Below are positions 36,201-48,720 of a stretch of 64,000 nucleotides of DNA, piece after piece. Each line of letters opens with the position of its first letter. Position 1 is the first letter of the stretch. Both the position numbers and the translations under genes were made by a program. This DNA is from Musa acuminata AAA Group (taxonomy: Eukaryota > Streptophyta > Magnoliopsida > Zingiberales > Musaceae): the NCBI RefSeq assembly GCF_036884655.1, contig NC_088331.1:13779001-13843000 (forward strand), in the 5' to 3' direction. The notes under the pieces were generated by a model. The model was not told the origin of the DNA and did no database searches. It saw only the letters and a program-made list of their open reading frames with translations.

Positions 36201-39200
36201 TTGAAGCTATTGGAAGATATGGTGCAGGATTAAAACCTCCAAGTTATTATGAGATGCGAGTTCCATTGCTGCAAAAAGAATTGAATTATACAAATGACTT
36301 ACTAAAGGGTCATAAAGAATCATGAGCAACACATGGTTGCTCTATTATGTCAAATGTTTAGACTAACAGGAGGCGCATAAGTATAATTAATTTTATAGTT
36401 AATTGTTCTTTAGGGACTATGTTTGTGAAATCAATAGATGTTTTATCTTTTGTAAAATCTGGAGACGATATATGATTTACTTGACAACTTCGTGGAAGAA
36501 ATTGGAGAACAAAATGTCGTTCAAATCATAACCGACAACGGAAGCAACTATGTTTTAGTTGGTAATATTCATCTTTTGAATTTGTTAATTATTTTATCTT
36601 CAATTAAGTGTGTTAAACTCTTAAGTCTTATCATTTTTGTTATCCTTTATCTCAAGTAAATTGCTTGAATAAAAAAGACAACACTTGTATTGGACTTCAT
36701 GTGCAGCACATTGTATTGATTTAATGTTGGAGGATATTGGAAAGATCTTAGAAATCAAGAAAACCTTATAACGGGCAATTTTTGTAGTTGGATTTCTTTA
36801 TAATCATATTGGAGCTTTGAATCTGATGAGAGAATTTACAGGGAATAAAGAATTAGTGAGATATGGTGTCACCCGATTTGCTACTTCATTCTTGACATTA
36901 CAGAACGTGCATCGTCAAAAACATAATATGAGAAACATGTTTACCTCTGAGAAATAGGTTTACCTCTGAGAAATAGGTGACAAGCAAATGGGCAAATGAA
37001 GCAAAAAACAAGAGGGTTGTTGATATCATTTTAATGTCATCCTTTTGGAATCATGTAGTTTATATATTAAAGGTAATTGACCCTCTTGTTCGAGTCTTTC
37101 AGTTGGTGGATAATGAAAATAAGCCTACAATGAGATATATTTATAAGGCTATGGATAGAGCAAAGGAGACAATTAAAATATCTTTTAATGAAAATGAAAA
37201 AAATATGAAAAAATGTTTACAATCATTGACGAAAGATGGAATTGTCAACTTCATCGTCCCTTACATGCAGCAGGATATTATTTGAACCTTGAATTCTTTT
37301 ATAAGATTAAATCTGTTAGATTTGATGCAAAAGTTTTGGGTGGGTTATATTAGTGCGTTGCAAGATTAGTTCTCAGCCTTGAGGTTCAAGACAAGATTAT
37401 TCATGAATTATCTTTATATAAAAATACCGAAGGTCTTTTTGAAATTCCAATTGTCGTTCGATCCAGGACAATTACGTCTCCAGGTATTAATAATTTGATA
37501 TAATTAATTTCATATATATTATGTTACTATGTTATTGCTAATAATAACATAAATTTTGCAGCTGAATGGTGGAGTCTAATAATTTGAAATTCTACCCCGA
37601 ACTTATAGCAATTTGTTATCAAAGTACTTAGTTTGACATATAGTGCTTCGAGTTGTGAGCGAAACTGGAATGTCTTTGAGCATGTAAGGATTACTAAATA
37701 TTTTTATTTTAATTAATTTATTTATTTAGATAGATGTATTAATATATTTTTAAATTATATGACATGACAGATTCACTCGAAGAGAAGAAATCGATTGGAA
37801 CATTAACGATTGCACGATCTTGTTTACATAAAGTATAATAATCAAGCTTTGAAGGCTCGTCATGATTTGTAAAATAGATTTGATTCAATCTCATTGCAAG
37901 ATATTGATGATTCAAATGAATAGTTAGTAGGAGAAATGGGTGCTAACTTGCAAGATGCTGAAGACGAGCTTGTATTTGAATATGATAGATTGACATGGGG
38001 AGATGTGACAAGAGCTTCAGGTGTTAGAGAATTACAAACATATACAAGACATATGTCAAAAAGAAAAATGAGTGCAAAAGCATCAAACTCGGCTCCTGCT
38101 ATTGTTGAAGACATAGAGAATGAAACATATCTTGATGAAAACGAAGGAGTCGAAGGACAAGAGGAATAAGACAAATTCAATGAAGATGATTTGTGTGAAA
38201 ATGACGATAATATTGATTATGATGAATGACTTTGATGTAAAATTTTATTGTTTTGAATTTTGAAACCTTTTGTTAATGTGACATTGTGATTTTGTATCTT
38301 AGATTTTCTTAATTTAATAGTATATTTTTATTTAAAATTTTAAATAATTATATTTATTAATTATATTATATATTTTTATATTTTAGCGTCTCGCTTCTCT
38401 CAGGCGAGCGCCTAGCGCCTCGGGCGTTTTTGGACCTCGACACCTTTTTGGCGCCTAGCGCTTTTTAAATCACGGGTTATTAGGCAACAAGGCAACCTCA
38501 ACTGGACATATAGGAATTTGCTAAGAAATCCAGTTATTCAGCATTCAAATAATTATGACATTGCTTGTGCATAATCTAAACAAGGCAGTGATTCCAAAAA
38601 TTCTTCCACTAGGTATCAAAGCAAAATATTTTTACCTTTAAATTTGTGGACCAGTTCATCACCATCAAGAACCCTAATTCGTGAATCTGCAGATGTTACT
38701 AGCACCTTTGAGGAATTGCCAGGGGCAAACTGTTGAATGCAACTAATCAGAAACCGTAGCCGTATCCTATCTTATTCTTCAACAGAGAAGGAAAACCTCA
38801 AAACTACAAAAATCTTCAATAAACAGTTTGCAGATTACACCAGAATACCTGGAAACCAGTGATTTTCTTGTGTTTAGACTTCCCTTTTCTGCTTTGCAAG
38901 TCAACTTGAGTTTTCTGAAGAAGCCTATTGTCTAAGAGCAATTGAAGACAATAAAACCATTGGCAAATGAAGACAACAACAGCTGATTTGAGACAAATTC
39001 AAACAAAAATGTAGAGTATTAATTGCTTCATACCAGATGTGTCGTACAAGTGGCAAGTCCCCTTGTGTGAACCAACTAGAGCACCCTGCAAGATAACAAG
39101 TGAAAGCATTATTTAAAACATAAATAAAGACACAATCAAAAAGCAAACTTTGAGAAGTATGTCCTTTAATCGGAAAAAAGATGTTAATTGTTAAGTCTAT

Positions 39201-42200
39201 GAACCTGGCCATCAGGGGTATAACAAGCAGCAGTGACCATCTCATGCAAATCATTCCAATCAACAACTTGACGTTCTGGAATACTCCATATTCGGACTTT
39301 CTCATCAAGAGAACCACTGATGAAGTATCGGTCATCAACGGGATTAAACTGAATGCAAGTTACTGCATAAAGCCAAAATCAAGAAACATCATAGCAACAT
39401 AAGCAAAATCAGTAAGCCAAAACACCAAGAAGGGAAGAAAAAGAAAAAAAGAAAAAGAGAGTAAAGAATGGGATATCATTAAACATGATTTCAACTTACC
39501 ATAGTCACTATGTGAGAATACTTTTAAACAGGAATTGCTTGACATGTGCCAAAGTCGAACTGTTTTGTCCATTGAAGACGAAAGCAGATACTGATAAAAT
39601 TCAAGCAGATAAAGCATTTTACAAAGCAGTTTTATAATCAGTGTGGCAAAACTCCTAAAGTCCAAACATCATTTTCACAAACACGTACTGCCAGGGAAAC
39701 TAAATAGCACATAGAGGAAATACAAAATTGTAACAAGAGCTTTAGCTACTTCTATCAGGATTTCTGGAACTAACAAAGTATATGATTAACCTGCAGCATA
39801 GGTGGTATCTGTCAATGGAAGTAATAGAAGAGAGGTACTCTACCAGACAATCAAATTTATTTTAATGGCAACATATTTTATAAGTTTAATATAACTTCTT
39901 CAGTGACACAAGAAATACATAAGGCTGAACTTATCACCATTACAAGATTGCTTGGATGCAACTTGAGTGTGAAAGGATGGAGTAATGGAAAATAGTCTCC
40001 TAGTGTGCAAATGTAAGGTGGCACATAATTTACACTCTTTCCAGACCTTGCTTTGGTGAAAGCCTTGTTCTTTTGATTGCCCTTTCAGAGACCCTATACT
40101 CTTCAAAGGAATTTATCAAAGCACAACCATATCAGAAGCATCACGGAGATAGACCAAATGTGTAAATTTAAATTTTCTCAAACGTGTATGAAAATAGGCT
40201 AAAAATAATGCATAAGGTTGCACAGAGGGCCTGTTTATGTGTCAACCAATTACTATCTTAAATGCAGACAACCAGTATCTCTCATATCAGAGGAGATCGA
40301 AAACTCCAATTCAGGAGGAAAACCATCATTCTAATACACCCTATAGCTATTAGCTCTCACAAAACTTACTAAGCAGTGAGGCAGTTCGATTTCCCTCCTT
40401 ATAGTGAGGCAGTTCGATTTCCCTCCTTATAAGTATGCATATTTTCACACTCCTCAAAACAAGCAAGCAGCTCACAAATATTTTTAAATAATACACATTC
40501 ACAATGGCCTATGGTGGATCGGCATTTCAATTATGAAATTACAGTTTTTATACGTCTTCCACGAGATGGTGCTAACATGTATTTGCCAAATACTTTTAGA
40601 AATGTCAATCATAAATTACCCTCAAATAAACTTTAAACATTTTTATGATGCTGGATAAACATGTCTTGTGATGACTTTCCCTTATTGTACAGCATTAACA
40701 CATCACTCTTTATATTCATACTTTCATATTCATACATGATTTAATAACTGAATCAGATCAGGACAGATTTTGATGGCTTCAGCCATCTTACAAATATGCA
40801 TCAACAATTTTATCAACTAACAATCTGTTTCGGCAGTTTGAATGGCTTCTGTTAAATGTCACATTTATAGCTAGGGAGACCCTATTCGTATCAGCGAATC
40901 GTGGTTTACATAAAATTGATCAAAGTAGAAATCATGGTTACAATTTCTCTAGGAACCAATGACCAAAAATCAAAATACGATGTGAGAATTACTTGCCCAT
41001 AGAGAAAAATCAGCATGTCATCCCCTTTAAATTCATTCATGATTACCAAATTGACCATGATGGTGACAATTTTCATACAATATGACAGTTAACATGTTCA
41101 TTACTTAAGAACCTATGTTGATCTGAATGTGCTAACATCAATCCATTTTCATGATCAACATTCACAAGAATAAAGCAACTTTTAATTTTGTTGAACCTGC
41201 CTAACAATGAGCAGCAAAATTGGTCCAATAACAAAGGTAAAACTTTTGCTCATGCTCTAGCGGACCAACTTACTACACATATCATCACGATTCACAATTC
41301 ACTGGTAAATGGTAATATTATTCCAAGCCTTCAAAAGTCCAATTGAACCAAACCATGGAAACATAGATTGTTATCTATAGCTTCGTGATCTCAGCTACAA
41401 TCAAATTACTAATTATTATAAGCAACAGCTGGGTGTACTTTCACAAAAGTCTCACAACATTGGACAATATTTCAAATTAGTAGTTCTCAGGATCCTATTA
41501 ACTTAAAGCATGTATGACTTTTATCAGAACTTACATTTTTAAGAAATTAAACTAATAAATTACATGATCAGGATAAACTTTTTTATGCCCTGCAAATTCT
41601 TTTTCTGACTGCAAATAGGTTTATGACTGCATTCCATCAAAGAATCTTTCAAATTCTAATACAGATTTAATACCATGTATAATTACAATATTCACAAATA
41701 ATATAGTTATTTCTAGTTCTATTTGTCAATAAGGAACTATTAAATTCATTCGGCTTATAGATTTCACATGAAAGAATTAAAAGACAATTCTGGTTCCAGA
41801 TCCCAGGTTGTTTAAAATCCATGAACAAGATGAACAATTTCTTAGTACTTTCTATCATCAACCCTAAATACTGAAAACTAAGATCACATATCTTTTGCCT
41901 GAAGACAAACCTATTTCATCCATATGCAGAGATGTAATCAAAGAAAATAAGATATACCTGAGATTTGGACCAAGAGAGATCAAGGACATCATCTAGGTGT
42001 CCTCGGAAAGAGTGCACAGGCTTCTCTGACAGCGAAAACAAATAATCTGGTACCACCAGAGGGTCCAAACACAGAGATTTCCTACTGCCCACGACCTTTG
42101 CTCTTCTCTCCTTTTCCCAGTGGTTCCTCTCTGGATTAGCCAAAGACAATCGCTCCGGCAAACCTTCGATAACCGACACAATAGATGGATTGCAACTATC

Positions 42201-43397
42201 ATTCCCCCATGAAGCCTTATCATTCAGCAAATCTCCCATGCTGTCAATCTCCAAGACCTCCCACACATGTATGACTCGATCCTCCCCTGCACTGGCCAAG
42301 TAGCGCCCATCCAAGCTGAATTTGATGCTCCAGATGGACCCATTATGCGCCTGAAGTTCCTGGCTCATGAACAACCCACTGAGGTCTTTTTGGGACTTAC
42401 CATACTGCCGGACTTTAATTTTCTTGAGGTCATGACGGAGGCAATGGGAACCGTCCAGGCTATCATCGGTGGCCGAGCTCGGCCTCCTCCCTCCCTTCTC
42501 TGACGAAGAATCTTTCTCATCACTGCTCCTGCGGTCGCGGTTGTGCCCTCTGCCTACCATGGTCCCAGCTACATTCTTGATGCTTCTGAGCCAACTTCCC
42601 CTCTTCTTCCACCTCGACCCTCCCCCGGACCCACCGCCACCAGGGCCTCCGGGGTGGCCGCTGCTGTTGGTGGAGTCCTCCAAATTCTGACGCCTCATCA
42701 ATTCTTGAACGATGGGGGATTTCCCGACCCACAACTCGAACTCCTCCACCGTGAGCTGCCGTCCTGTCCCGACCTCGCTGAGCGTGTTCCACATCCCGTC
42801 CTCGCGGAACTCCTTCACCAGGAATTCCCTCCCGTCGTCGAGACTCTTGATCAAGTAACGGGGGTCGTCGCACAAATTTTCTCCATCGACCCGGCGATTG
42901 CTCTGGGAGACCTCAAGAATCCGAAATCTCGCGTCGAGAGGCGGCTTTCTCGATAACTGCTGCTGGGTTAGGGGTTTGCTCCGTGGACCAGGAACCACGG
43001 AGCAGTCGGATCGGGACCGGGCATTTCCGGAGGGAAAGGCAGGGATGGGGTCAGGGGAGGAGGCGGATCTACCCATCCCAGGGTCCCGGATCGGAGCGAT
43101 GGCGCCGGTGGGTCCGGGGCGGGAGAGGGCGGGGTCGCCGGCAAGGCCGAGGTGGCGGAGGAGGCGGCGGCGGCGCTCCTCGACGGAGGCCGGTTCGGAG
43201 AACCAGACGTCGAGGGAGCGCAGCGGGGGGAGGCGGAGGCGGCCCCGGCGGCGGTGCCCGACCACAGAGGACTCATCATCGGAGGCGGAGGCGGAGGTGG
43301 AGCACGACGACGACAGGATCCGGTCCAAGGACTCATAGAACTCCTCCTCTTCCTCCTCCTGCGGCGAACCGCTGCTGGTCGTCGTCATAACGGGCAT
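33280..43397 (-). CDS. WDR44-like WD40-repeat protein
   Basis: WD40 scaffold of the plant WDR44 group; animal WDR44 binds Rab11, the plant role is unclear. Seven exons, all GT-AG with consistent phases: 41958-43397, 39500-39590, 39205-39362, 39034-39085, 38849-38931, 38636-38729, 33280-33860; about 832 residues. The N-terminal 300 residues are low complexity with Glu, Ser and Gly runs. Seven WD40 units follow, starting [20 protein letters not shown] and including [43 protein letters not shown] and, at the end, [21 protein letters not shown] box at 43,439-43,447 puts the start of transcription near 43,413, so the ATG at 43,421 is probably not used and 43,397 or 43,388 is. Intron 6 (33,861-38,635) is inflated by a hAT transposon, but every splice site is intact. 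Confidence 0.92.
34963..34971. repeat. Target-site duplication of the hAT element (left)
   Basis: ggttattag, repeated exactly at 38,475-38,483. hAT elements make 8-bp duplications (gttattag); the extra g may belong to the element end or be chance. Confidence 0.8.
35170..35400. repeat. GC-rich low-complexity tract in the hAT 5' region
   Basis: Reiterated gccgct, ctcgcc and cctgct trinucleotide-like motifs. One block (gctcgcaaacgctg... to ...cgctcctgctc) is repeated in altered form about 100 bp later. A frame of 84 residues through it is Arg/Ala/Ser-rich and has no family resemblance. Confidence 0.6.
35438..35466. repeat. Inverted repeat after the GC-rich tract
   Basis: Arms taacagtatac and gtatactgtta separated by seven bases. 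An 18-bp perfect palindrome (acagtatacgtatactgt) is nested at the left. It separates the GC-rich leader from the AT-rich coding remnant of the hAT element. Confidence 0.6.
35597..38169 (+). pseudogene. hAT transposase, inactivated
   Basis: Remnant of an Ac/hAT transposase (cut-and-paste, nuclear). Recognisable parts in order: a BED-type zinc finger ([20 protein letters not shown]...CKKCPPEV, about 35,680-35,820), a helical linker ([13 protein letters not shown], about 36,130), a DUF659-like segment ([16 protein letters not shown], about 36,500-36,560; [19 protein letters not shown], about 36,690-36,750), and the C-terminal dimerisation region ([23 protein letters not shown] across an intron-like gap, 37,640-37,800). 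In-frame stops are seen at 35,639, 36,005, 36,323 and 36,359, two of them where the family has Trp. A 19-bp tandem duplication lies near 36,938-36,976. It cannot encode a full protein. Confidence 0.88.
38475..38483. repeat. Target-site duplication of the hAT element (right)
   Basis: ggttattag, matching 34,963-34,971. Confidence 0.8.
40375..40430. repeat. 28-bp perfect tandem duplication in WD40-gene intron 1
   Basis: Two identical, directly adjacent 28-bp units starting agtgaggcagttcgatttcc. The intron is otherwise unremarkable AT-rich sequence (39,591-41,957). Confidence 0.85.
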
Positions 43398-43438
43398 TCG
43401 GATCGCGAGGCGAGGGGGCAAAGCGGTTCGGAGCGGGA

Positions 43439-43447
43439 TTTATATGC
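43439..43447 (-). promoter_or_regulatory. TATA box of the WD40 gene
   Basis: CATATAAAT on the minus strand in GC-rich sequence. A start of transcription about 32 bp downstream would lie near 43,413, between two candidate ATGs. It favours the inner ones at 43,397 and 43,388. Confidence 0.5.
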
Positions 43448-43449
43448 CA

Positions 43450-46228
43450 CGACGGAAGGAGAGGGAAGGAGCGAAGACCGAGGGGATATGATATGATGAT
43501 GCTGTTGCTGTGGCTTGTAGTTGTTGTTGCCGCTGTTGTTAAGGGGGAGGAGTAGCCGTCGTACAGTAGTCGTAGTAGGTGTATACCGTATACGCCTTCA
43601 AATGTACAGTGCGCCCAAATCGATATGCTTTTTTAACTAAGGATTTCCAGAGGGTTGCTTTGTAAATATCCCTGATATGTATGATAAAAGCAAATCAAAA
43701 AATTCTCTCGGAAATATAGCCAGCTACAGCTGTTATGTAGGCTGCTACCATATGACGAGCGTGGGGAAGAAAAGGCTGCAAAGGCATCAACCAAAAACCA
43801 GTTTCTTTTACCCATGGTGGTCAATAATAACTGATGAGGTACAAGCACCACTGCATGATTGAGACCACTAATGGCAGAGCCATCCCATTTATAGCCCTTT
43901 CCTCTCTCTCGCTTGATTGATTTTCTTACCTCTCCCTGCCGTGCTCTTCCTTCCACCCACAGCATTTGGATCTCCATCATCGGTCCACCAAGTTTTGCAC
44001 TAGTGGCAGAAGCAGAAGAACTCGGCTTGTTCTTCGGCTTTCATGAACCGAAGCGTATCGCAATATACCAAAGCTTTGGTGTTGCAGTGATCATAGCCAA
44101 GGGCCGAGCAGTGAAAGAAGCTGGTCATGATTTTATGGAGTGCCATTGGAGGGAGGGGTAGAATTATGGATCCAATTTCTTCTTTCCGACAACAACTAGT
44201 CCTCTTGGCGTCCGGCCTGTATAATTTTAGGAAAAGAGAGATTTCCGACGGAAGAATCAGCAGGGACCATGTACTGTTGGTCACCACGTATGAAACATGC
44301 AATAATCACCTCCACCATTAACCTCTCTCGCAGCAACCAGAAGGTAAAAAAGCAATGCCTCCTCCTCCTCTTTTTTCAAAGATGAAGGATGACAATGGAG
44401 GGGACCAACAATGGCCATCGACACTTCGATATTGCTCTAGGTAATCTTAATTTCCCATTTGTGTCATCCAATGTCTCCTCACCTCCTCCTCCTTCTCTTC
44501 CATGGTTACAGTTTTTACAGGGAAGGAGTAAAACCCGGATCTTTGGTGACACTTAATCAACACCTCAAGAAAACAAGCGGGCATGCTGCTACCCAAGGAA
44601 TAACTTTTGACTTCGGATCTCTTTCGGTAGGACCCGGCTCAGAATACTGTGCCATGTATGGGAATGAATGGTGCAGTGGCCAGAGCAGATGGTTCTGAGG
44701 TTTTTGATGGTCGTCTTCTGCGCGTGCATGCACTAGGGAATGAGCAAATGGGCATATATTTAGTGCAGAGCCAGAGAAGAACCGTGGGTTGCAGAGTTAT
44801 AAAAGCATGGAGCAGAAACCTTAAGGCTTTGGATGCTATAGATTTGGCTGGGGCATCAACTGGAAAGAGAAGCTTCCTTCTGAACTCCAAGCGAATGGTG
44901 GCTTCTGCATGCTGGGTTCCATACTGTCATGTGCAACCACATGACCTGTTCCTACACCCACTTTCAAAAGCTGTGAAGCTATGAATGAATCATTGAAAAA
45001 GGTAGCTATAAACTGATACATTTACTTAATCCCTTCTCCATCGTTGGTGAACACACATCTTCCAGGGAGAAAAAGAAGAACTGGTTGATGAAGAAAACCC
45101 AAGTGTTTTACGTGTCTCCTTCTACAGTGCACTGGGAATGATCATTCAGTGGTCCTATCATTTGAATCGAAATGTACCATTCCAGCTGTAACCGTGGCCC
45201 TAACTCTCGAAGAGCAGGGACCATGAAGATCCTCGAGCTCATCTTTTACCGTCACTGTAAGAACACACCGTCCTCTCGCTGTAAAACGCAGAAACCACGC
45301 ATCCCTCGTGAACATTCTTCAAAGAAGCAAGATCAAGATCCTGAGATGATGGAGATGAGAGAGAATCTGCAGCGATGGAAGCTTGCTTTGCATGTATCGC
45401 TGTCACCGACCTTGATGCCCTCCCCTCGTTGTAGTTTTCACTGCCACTATTGGCACGCTTGTGTACAGTGTTGGATGGTACGGGGATCGCAAGTTGATGC
45501 TGCGAGAGCGAGCAGGCGTGAGCTTCTGGGCTTCATATCATTTGGAGAATGCTCTATCTTTCCTTAGTTTATATGTGTAATTATACCCCATCCCTCTACC
45601 TATTATCTCAACTATCATGACATCATACCTGCACGACTGCAGCTAAGGTCTTCTTCAAGTTAAATCAGCATGTATGAACAAATATATACTGATCTGGAAA
45701 GTGTGTTGAACCTTTGGGGTTTTACAATGGAATAATGTGTTAATCCTTACACTGAAGTTTTTTAGGCTTTTTGAAGGCATGTTTCTACTAAAATTTAGAA
45801 TATAATAAGTACAAAGATTATTGAACTTTGACGAGATTTTTATGATTTTGTAGATATAACTTTACTATCTATGTGTCGTAAACACTTCATAACATAAACA
45901 TGCCACAATTTCTCTTATAACTCTACTGTATCATGGTAGAGAGCACTAAGAGTGTTGATGATATGCTGTGCAAGGGATGATAGTAGTATGGGATGTAGGA
46001 AAGAAAAAAAAAAATCAAAATTAGAGAGAAAGTAAACCTAATGTGATAATAAGCCTTAGCCATCTAAAGCGGTAACAGGTGGGTGCTAATGGAGAGGAGA
46101 GAAAGGGTTTCCTGCCGAGCCTCAACGGTGGCATCATCGTTGCGATGGCTTCTTGCCTCGTCACCGTGGCAAGAGGTCATCATGATGGTCATGATCGTCA
46201 TGTCACTTTTGCTAGTTATGTCCTATAA
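43450..46228. other. Intergenic, no gene seen
   Basis: Upstream region of the WD40 gene followed by about 2 kb of mixed sequence. Frames of 110-131 residues at 44,649-44,984 and 45,172-45,567 (plus) show no domain, no splice partner and no repeat signature. I do not call them genes. Confidence 0.55.
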
Positions 46229-46266
46229 ATTAATTATATGAGTGATAGCATGTGTAACATGATAGT

Positions 46267-46350
<84 letters not shown>

Positions 46351-46993
46351 CATGGATTTATACAATTGAAATTAGATCATGATGAGATCACGATAATGAG
46401 ATTAATTCGTCTTTCAACACAAACCTTAAAGAATCCTTATCATAAGTTACTCGAGAGGGACATCGAAATAACCGAATACACTGGTGTACTATATGCCTAT
46501 CCATATAATGGAAACAGCTAGTCTCATAGCTGCTCGTGTAGGGACACTAGAAATACAATTCAGGTGCTTCTTGGAGAATGAGTTACGTAATTGATCTGCT
46601 TACGGAATGTTGGATGGTTGATAATATCTCATTATCAAACAATGATTCCATCGACCCAATGGTGTATTTAGTCCTTAAACTTGAGACACCAAGGATGTTC
46701 TGCATGGATAATCCACTCTTTGATACCGAACTTATGTTTGGAAGTTCCAGATCTAGTATAACCGATTATTAGGAATGACAGCCAACCTTACAAGGGCTAT
46801 TGAGTATCGATAGAGAATCATCCACCATCGATGTCATAAGAGGAATATCCCATGTGTTCTTACTCAGAAAAATCCTCAGCTAAGGTCATTTGGATTGAGA
46901 GAGAAAGAGTTCTTTGAGAGAATTCGATTAGAGCGAAACTCGAGTAGAAACCATATAGGTCTGATAGCACCTACTAGTCATAGGTGCCCAACA
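46229..46993. repeat. Tandem repeat unit A (about 765 bp) with (AT)n
   Basis: First of two adjacent diverged copies. Shared phrases in order: gagtgatagcatgtgtaaca, a microsatellite, gagatcacgataatgagatt, actcgagagggacatcgaaa, tctcatagctgctcgtgtag, gagtatcgatagag. Here the microsatellite is (AT)n, about 46,269-46,347. On the minus strand the far edge begins tgttgggcacctatgactag, which looks like a copia LTR start, so the unit could be an LTR-derived tandem. No coding signal. Confidence 0.75.
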
Positions 46994-47037
46994 AGCCAAT
47001 CATGTGAGTGATGGCATGTGTGACATGGCACACAGTC

Positions 47038-47092
<55 letters not shown>

Positions 47093-47607
47093 TCTCTCAC
47101 TTTATATTGCTTATTGCATACATATATTGTGATGTCCATAGATCTATATAATGATAATTAAATCGTGATGCAATCACGATAATGAGACTGATTCACCTTT
47201 AAACATGGACCTTAAATGATACTGGTCATAGGGTACTCGAGATGGACATCGAGATAACCAGAGAGACTAGTGTACTGTATACCCGTCTATATAATGAAGG
47301 AGGCTGGTCTCATAGCTGCTCATATAGGGACACTAGGGATACAGTGCAGGTGCTCATTGGAGAATATGTTCACTAATTGATCCGCTTATAAAATGTTAAA
47401 TGGTTGAAGAAACCTCATTGTCGGACAACGATTCTATCGTCCCAATAATGTACCTGGTCCTTAGACTTAAGACACCAAGGATGTCATGTATAAGTACTCC
47501 ACTCTTTGATACTGAACTTATAGGTTTGAAAGTTTCATATCTAGTGCAGCCGGTCATTTGGAGTGATAGCCAACCTTACGAGAGCTATTGAGTATCGATA
47601 GAGGATC
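46994..47607. repeat. Tandem repeat unit B with (ATT)n, truncated by the gypsy element
   Basis: Second copy of the unit, in the same order and orientation, cut at gagtatcgatagaggatc by the gypsy LTR at 47,608. At the place where unit A has (AT)n, this copy has (ATT)n at about 47,041-47,091. The two copies differ at many bases, so the duplication is old. Confidence 0.75.
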
Positions 47608-48002
47608 TGATATGACCCAAGCAAGGTTAGGTCCTACTCAACCAAGAAGCAACTAATAAAAGCCCTATGAGATTATAATAAACCTCACCTAGTTGTCTCT
47701 ATCCTATAAAGAAGAGTGGCTATGGTTTATATTTGAGCCTTTGGGATTCCTAGCCATCACCCCCTTTATTGGGTCGGTTGGCTAGGGTTGAGGGCAAAAA
47801 GGGTAACTCACTTAGGAAGCAGCTCTTAGGGCTAGGATTTGGAGCCATATATAAGTATGTAGCCTCCATCTCTTTGGGAATAAGATATATCTACAGTTGC
47901 AGTCATTTAGCCGACTTTTAGGAGGGTGGAACCCCTATAGCGTTCCCAGGGTTGATCCTCCTCAAAGATCAATCTACATATAATTCCTCTAGGGTTATTT
48001 CA
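47608..48002 (+). repeat. 5' LTR of the gypsy element
   Basis: Starts TGATATGACC, ends TTATTTCA, and is followed by tc and the PBS. A TATA-like ccatatataag lies near 47,848. The boundary with repeat unit B is defined by the break in homology to unit A. Only one LTR is visible, so the ends are inferred. Confidence 0.75.
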
Positions 48003-48004
48003 TC

Positions 48005-48015
48005 TGGTATCAGAG
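48005..48015 (+). other. Primer-binding site of the gypsy element
   Basis: TGGTATCAGAG, two bases after the LTR end, matching the 3' end of initiator Met tRNA. Confidence 0.8.
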
Positions 48016-48359
48016 TAGCGATCTTGTTGCTTTTACTGCCATCCTTATCGCCAACCACCAACTAAGTAATTTCCACAATTGCTCTTGATATCGCCATCTC
48101 CACCGTCATCTTCCGTCGTAGATCAAATTAATCTACTACTATCACCTCCAATTGCATCAGAGATCTAGTAGTCTCCTATCACTAATATCTTTTGTTACTG
48201 TAATTTTTCATTAAAAATACTAAGAAGAAGTCCTTTTATCTATCTTGTTCTATGAATTCCTTTCGTCGTAAAAGTTATCATCTTTACGAATGAAGGATTG
48301 TTGTAGAAAATTTCAGTAGCATATTGTTGCCTTTAACCAATCTATTTACTATCCTTTTT

Positions 48360-48720
48360 GAACAAAATTTCTTATACACTTTATAGATCGTCTTGGCTTC
48401 CATCTGAGATTGATCTATTAAGGAATTTACCTCTAAATATTCTTGTGTTGTAAATTTTCGTCGTAAACTACTGGAATATTTTGACGAGAATTCTGCTATC
48501 GCAACTTGCATCAATTTCCTTGTTATTATACTGTCAAAATTCTTATACACTTCATAGATCATCTTGGCTTCCATATGAGATTAATCTTTTAAGGAATTCA
48601 TCTCTAAAATATTCTTGTGTTGTTGTAAATTTTCATCACAAACTGTTGGAATTTTCAACGAGAATTCTATTATCACAACTTACACCAATTTCCTTGCTAT
48701 TATACTGCCAAAAACTTCTT
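48360..48720 (+). repeat. Tandem repeat in the gypsy leader
   Basis: A unit of about 180 bp occurs twice with a partial third copy. Shared phrases: cttatacactt, gatcatcttggcttccat, attcttgtgttg, gagaattct and accaatttccttg. It lies in the untranslated leader before gag. Confidence 0.7.

Larger units (their letters stand above)
34972..38474 (+). mobile_element. hAT DNA transposon in an intron of the WD40 gene
   Basis: About 3.5 kb between matching flanks. The ends form imperfect inverted repeats: gatttaaaaaggcgct on the left against agcgctttttaaatc on the right. Both are followed by subterminal gcgcctaggcg-type motifs in opposite orientation. It encodes a hAT transposase remnant on the plus strand, opposite to the host gene. 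The GC-rich ends and codon-like stretch near 35,170-35,400 contrast sharply with the AT-rich intron. Confidence 0.9.

Noticed and set aside
42898..43496. Several Arg/Gly-rich plus-strand frames
   Set aside because: Antisense shadows of the first exon of the WDR44-like gene.
44649..45567. Frames of 111 and 131 residues upstream of the WD40 gene
   Set aside because: No recognisable domain, no supporting promoter or splice signals, and length within chance expectation.
46229..47607. CRISPR-like or satellite array
   Set aside because: Only two long diverged units, no short regular repeats with unique spacers; a plant nuclear context makes CRISPR irrelevant.
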